The notes under the pieces are model-generated. The model saw nothing but the letters and a program-made list of their open reading frames with translations, searched no databases and was not told the DNA's origin. Positions 60,613 through 64,000 of a DNA stretch of 64,000 nucleotides are shown piece after piece. A program made the translations under genes and the position numbers. Origin of the DNA: Rattus norvegicus. Taxonomy: Eukaryota; Chordata; Mammalia; Rodentia; Muridae. The DNA lies in contig NC_086027.1 in NCBI RefSeq assembly GCF_036323735.1, positions 91,710,662 through 91,774,661 on the forward strand. Direction: 5' to 3'. Position 1 is the first letter of the stretch. Every line of letters begins with the position of its first letter.

Positions 60613-61072
60613 ACCTAAAGTGTCTCCTTTACTTTTATTCATTTTGCTATTTTCACAACGCCCCCATTCATTATTATGCTCTGTGACACATGCTCCTCAA
60701 ACACACACAAATAATTAAGTCCCTGTGTGATTTATTAACTGGACATACACAGATGTCCATGACTATGAGGCAGAAAAATAGCATTGTAAAATATTCACAT
60801 TGATGGGACATGGTGTGGACAAAAAGGGCTTAGCACACTGTTGCATGGAGCATGGTTACAATTCAGAAGAGCTAGAGCTCAAGAAACAGGTCATTTTCAG
60901 ATGTGTTTGAAGAGTTAGTGAGAGCTGGTAGAATTGATTAGGGGGTAGATATTCCAATCAAGACAGAAAGGCAAATAATGGGAGTTTGAGACATACATGG
61001 GAATCTGCAAAACGTGCATTTGAGATCAAGTGTATTGACACCAATAGCTATAAATAAGCAAGAAAAGAAAAG

Positions 61073-61250
61073 CAGGAGAGATGGCTCAGTGGTTAAGAGA
61101 GCTGACTGCTCTTCCAGAGGTCCTGAGTTCAAATCCCAGCAACCACATGGTAGCTCACAACCAGCTGTAATGGATCTGATGCCTTCTTCTGGTGTCTGAA
61201 GACAGTGACAGTGTACTTATATATAATAAATAAATCTTTTTAGTGACAGG
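61073..61250 (+). repeat. B2 SINE
   Basis: gagagatggctcagtggtta head (5' end slightly truncated), ggtcctgagttcaaatccca and an AATAAATAAATC tail. Confidence 0.92.
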
Positions 61251-61705
61251 AAGGCTAAGATGCTGCTGTAGATGTCTGAGGGTAATATTAAATGTAGTCA
61301 GCAATTAGACAAGGAGACAATCAGATCTCCAAGTTTGTCCCATTCTGTAAGGGATAGACGAGTAGAGAATTGATAGCTTAGAGATGTAAAAGTCATTTAA
61401 TACTCATATGTGTTATGCATAATGTTTTCTGTTGCAGATACAGCCTTGTGAAACCAGGAGCTAAAGCAAATTGTCCCTCAGTGAGGCTGTTTGTGTTGGA
61501 CACTTTGTCACAGCAGTGTAAAGTCTGACTAATACAGTAGGCTACAGTGTCATCTGAAGGGTGAAGAAACTTGTAGATACTTAATTCAGCCAAAACAAAG
61601 ATTCGGGAACTTTCCCTGTGGTAAATTTTATCTTCTAGGAAGGGGTGTGTTATTGGATGACTTGTCATCCTGCAAAGATTATAGAATGAATTTACAAAAA
61701 GCCTA

Positions 61706-61766
61706 TATCACACACACACGCACACATACACTCATGCATACATGTGCACACATGCACACACACACA

Positions 61767-61808
<42 letters not shown>
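61706..61808 (+). repeat. (CA)n microsatellite
   Basis: Interrupted CA/CATG units, then about 20 perfect CA units. Confidence 0.93.
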
Positions 61809-61809
<1 letters not shown>

Positions 61810-61869
61810 CCAGACTCAGAGGCTTCTTCATGCTTCTAAGATTATGGTGAACTAGTCATAAAAGGAGTT

Positions 61870-62240
61870 GGTAAACATGGCAATGTGAGGCTATGCCGGG
61901 ATGCACGTGACACACTGATTTACAATAAACTTTTATAAGTATAAACACACTCCAAAATAACAAGAAAAGTACAGTGTAGCAGTAATGCATGCTAGCAGCA
62001 GTGTTTGTTACCATTATTAAACACTACATGAAGGATGTAATTGTGTACGCTGTACTCTTCTGTGAATGACTGCAAGGCAGGCTTGCTCCTACCAGCAATG
62101 ACATACATTCACGAGCAATGAGCCACCAGGGCTGTATTGTGGCTACAGTGTCCCTTGCAAGAGGAAAAATTTCAGATCTATAGCAATTTGATGGGACCGC
62201 TGTCATACGTGGCATGATATTGACCAACACGACACATGAA
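61870..62240. repeat. Ancient DNA-transposon relic (Tigger/MER2-like, tentative)
   Basis: gatgtaattgtgtacgctgt, gcaatttgatgggaccgctg and tcatacgtggcatgatattg resemble an old mammalian Tigger-group element. Heavily decayed; no transposase frame. Identification is from memory of phrases. Confidence 0.35.
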
Positions 62241-63240
62241 AGCTCTGTACAAAGAATGTTGTTGAGCTGCGTATTGGCTCTGGCTTGGTGGGGCTGCATG
62301 AGGCTTTGTGAGGACAGTGAGAGAAGCCCATGGGACAGTGCCCAGGTGAGCAGTGGTGACTGGCTTGCCCTTACCTGTGGGACGGGTCAGATTTGGCCCA
62401 CAGTAGGTGGCCTGACTCCTGGCTCTCTCATTTGATAACATGACCGATTTTGTTCAAGATGTCCCAAGTTTAAGAGATGAAGCCTTGTTGGACTTATGTT
62501 TTGGGTTCTCTCAGCCTACAGGTGTGTAGTCCTTGACAAGGGCCTCACCTAGTATCATGGCACATTCAGCCTTCTCTTCCCTGTATTATCCTTAAATAAT
62601 CAAAATTGCCACGGCTGCTTTTTATCTTTATTTAGACTTACTGAACCTGGAACAGATAATATTGACTTTAACCCCTGGTGATAGAAAAGAGTGTTTTGGT
62701 TTTCAATTACTAACAAGATTATTATGGAATAGTAATCTATGTCTCAACTGGCTTTTTCTGATCCATCGTCTGCCATGGGTAGCCTCTTGGATCAGTCTTC
62801 TAATTCATGTACAGAGAAACATCACAGACTGCTTTGCATAGAAAACAAATCAATCTTCTCACACTCCGGAAATCTGAGATCAAACTCCAGGACCCAATGA
62901 GACTTTCCCCCCAGAAAATCCTCTTTGTTTTGCAGTTGGTTACTGTCTCTTTGTCCTCCTGTTGACTTTCTTCTGTGTCTGTCACCCCTGGTGTTGCTTC
63001 ATCTCCTAAAAGTACCATGGGGATGTGCCTAGCTACGCGCACTTATCAAACACTTTTGCACCAAATATTGCTATGTTTGGGCTTAGGGCTTTAACAGTGA
63101 GTTTGGGGGAAGTCTAAGATCTGTCCACAGCTCTATCGCGCTGAGCTCACGAAAGTGGAACAGTTTGAACAGTGTCAAAGGAGCTCCCAAAATAAACTTG
63201 CAATTAACCTCTAAGAACAAATGGAGGAAAAGTTGCGTGC
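62241..63240. other. Unannotated stretch
   Basis: Unique-looking sequence. Short frames at 62178-62441 and 62800-63042 show no recognisable domain, and no SINE was found. Confidence 0.4.
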
Positions 63241-63262
63241 ACAACATTATTCCTGTCTCTTA

Positions 63263-63276
63263 CCACTAGATGGCAG
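63263..63276 (+). promoter_or_regulatory. CTCF-like motif
   Basis: CCACTAGATGGCAG fits the CTCF core CCACNAGRKGGCRS at every specified position seen. It lies in unique sequence just upstream of an old L1 relic. Occupancy is unknown. Confidence 0.5.
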
Positions 63277-63339
63277 CATCACTACACAGCCGTCTCCCCC
63301 ACAACCAGGAACCCTTAAAGGAAAAAAAAAGTTTGCACT

Positions 63340-63850
63340 AACAGAAACTTTTCTGAAAACGACCCACCACCTTAGGAAATAATAGAATTGCCAAATGAGA
63401 TTGCCTGAAACTAAAAAGCTTCCTCACAGGTGTGAAGAAAAGATCCATACAAAGAGATGTCCTGTGGAACGGGAGAACCTCTCTTTTAACTATCCGCTTA
63501 GCAGGAGATTGAGACCTAAAATATACAAAGAACTTAAAATTTTAAATGCCAATGCCCTGATAATCTGACCGGGAAATGGGAAGGTGAGGTGAAGAGACAA
63601 TTCTCACTGGATAGTGAGCCATTCAACAATCCTCAGCCGTCTGGGAAATGCGTTGGATTCCATTCCCTCCCCATTCCCCACGAGAACGGCTGTCACCTTG
63701 AAAATAACTAACAGCCAGTGTTGGTGAGGATATGGAGGAAGAAACCTTACCCACTGCTGATTGGGATATAAGCTAGTGTAGCCACCGTGGAATTCAATCT
63801 GGAGAACAAAGGACTTCTTTTGTCTTTTAAATCTCTGATCACAGTGTAAC
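63340..63850 (+). repeat. Old L1 ORF2 3' fragment
   Basis: Decayed L1 ORF2 C-terminal phrases: tgaaactaaaaagcttcctc, aaaatatacaaagaactt, gtgttggtgaggatatggag and gctgattgggatataagcta. Frame broken throughout. Confidence 0.65.
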
Positions 63851-64000
63851 ACTAAGGGAATTCAGGGAACACCATAAGGCAGGAACCCAGAGGTAGGAAC
63901 TGATGTGGAAGCCGTTGAGGAGCTCTGCCTACTGCCTTGCTTCTTATGTCTTGCTTAGGAGTCCTTATAGTACTGAGGACCTAGGGCCTAGGGTAGACAC

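Overview
This is nuclear DNA from a murid rodent, almost certainly rat (Rattus norvegicus). The signs are full-length ID SINEs (29.2, 23.2 and 37.7 kb), many B2, B1 and B4-type SINEs, rodent L1 3' ends, long CA, CT and GAA microsatellites, and spliced vertebrate genes with GT/AG junctions. From general knowledge of synteny, Slc19a3 next to a Krtap28/SCYGR cluster matches mouse chromosome 1 and rat chromosome 9. Species and chromosome are inferred, not measured.

Two kinds of real gene are supported. (1) Slc19a3, thiamine transporter 2, lies on the minus strand. Five coding exons (24934-24785, 21525-20733, 18551-18359, 15457-15316, 14630-14460) join with consistent phases into an intact 482-residue reading frame. 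A non-coding first exon and promoter may lie near 36.3-36.6 kb. (2) Five single-coding-exon genes encode very small Cys/Gly-repeat proteins of 121-144 residues, of the SCYGR (formerly Krtap28) family: 3240-3620 (+), 39865-40230 (-), 43071-43445 (+), 57102-57536 (-) and 59717-60151 (+). All five have a TATA-like box 94-97 bp upstream of the ATG and a nearly identical leader.

Layout: 0-3 kb repeats; 3.1-4.0 kb Scygr copy 1; 4-13 kb gene-poor repeats; 13.1-24.9 kb Slc19a3 coding part; 25-36.6 kb presumed Slc19a3 intron 1 and promoter; 36.6-39.8 kb gene-poor; 39.8-43.8 kb divergent Scygr pair (copies 2 and 3) separated by GAA-rich triplet arrays; 44-56.4 kb gene desert with an LTR, old L1 pieces, a 297-bp AACC array and a rearranged LTR palindrome; 56.4-60.6 kb second divergent Scygr pair (copies 4 and 5) with an 11-bp-based minisatellite between them; 60.6-64 kb old transposon relics and one strong CTCF-like motif.

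The most interesting structure is the Scygr cluster. The proteins fall into two subtypes. Type A is copies 1, 2 and 5. Type B is copies 3 and 4 and carries an extra TSCRCYRVG block. The two divergent pairs are arranged A-B and B-A, symmetric about roughly 50.1 kb, which suggests an old inverted duplication of an A/B pair. Several copies also share a splice-donor-like motif just after the stop codon and a distal AATAAA, so a 3' UTR intron is possible. No functional link between the transporter and the Cys/Gly-rich proteins can be read from the sequence.
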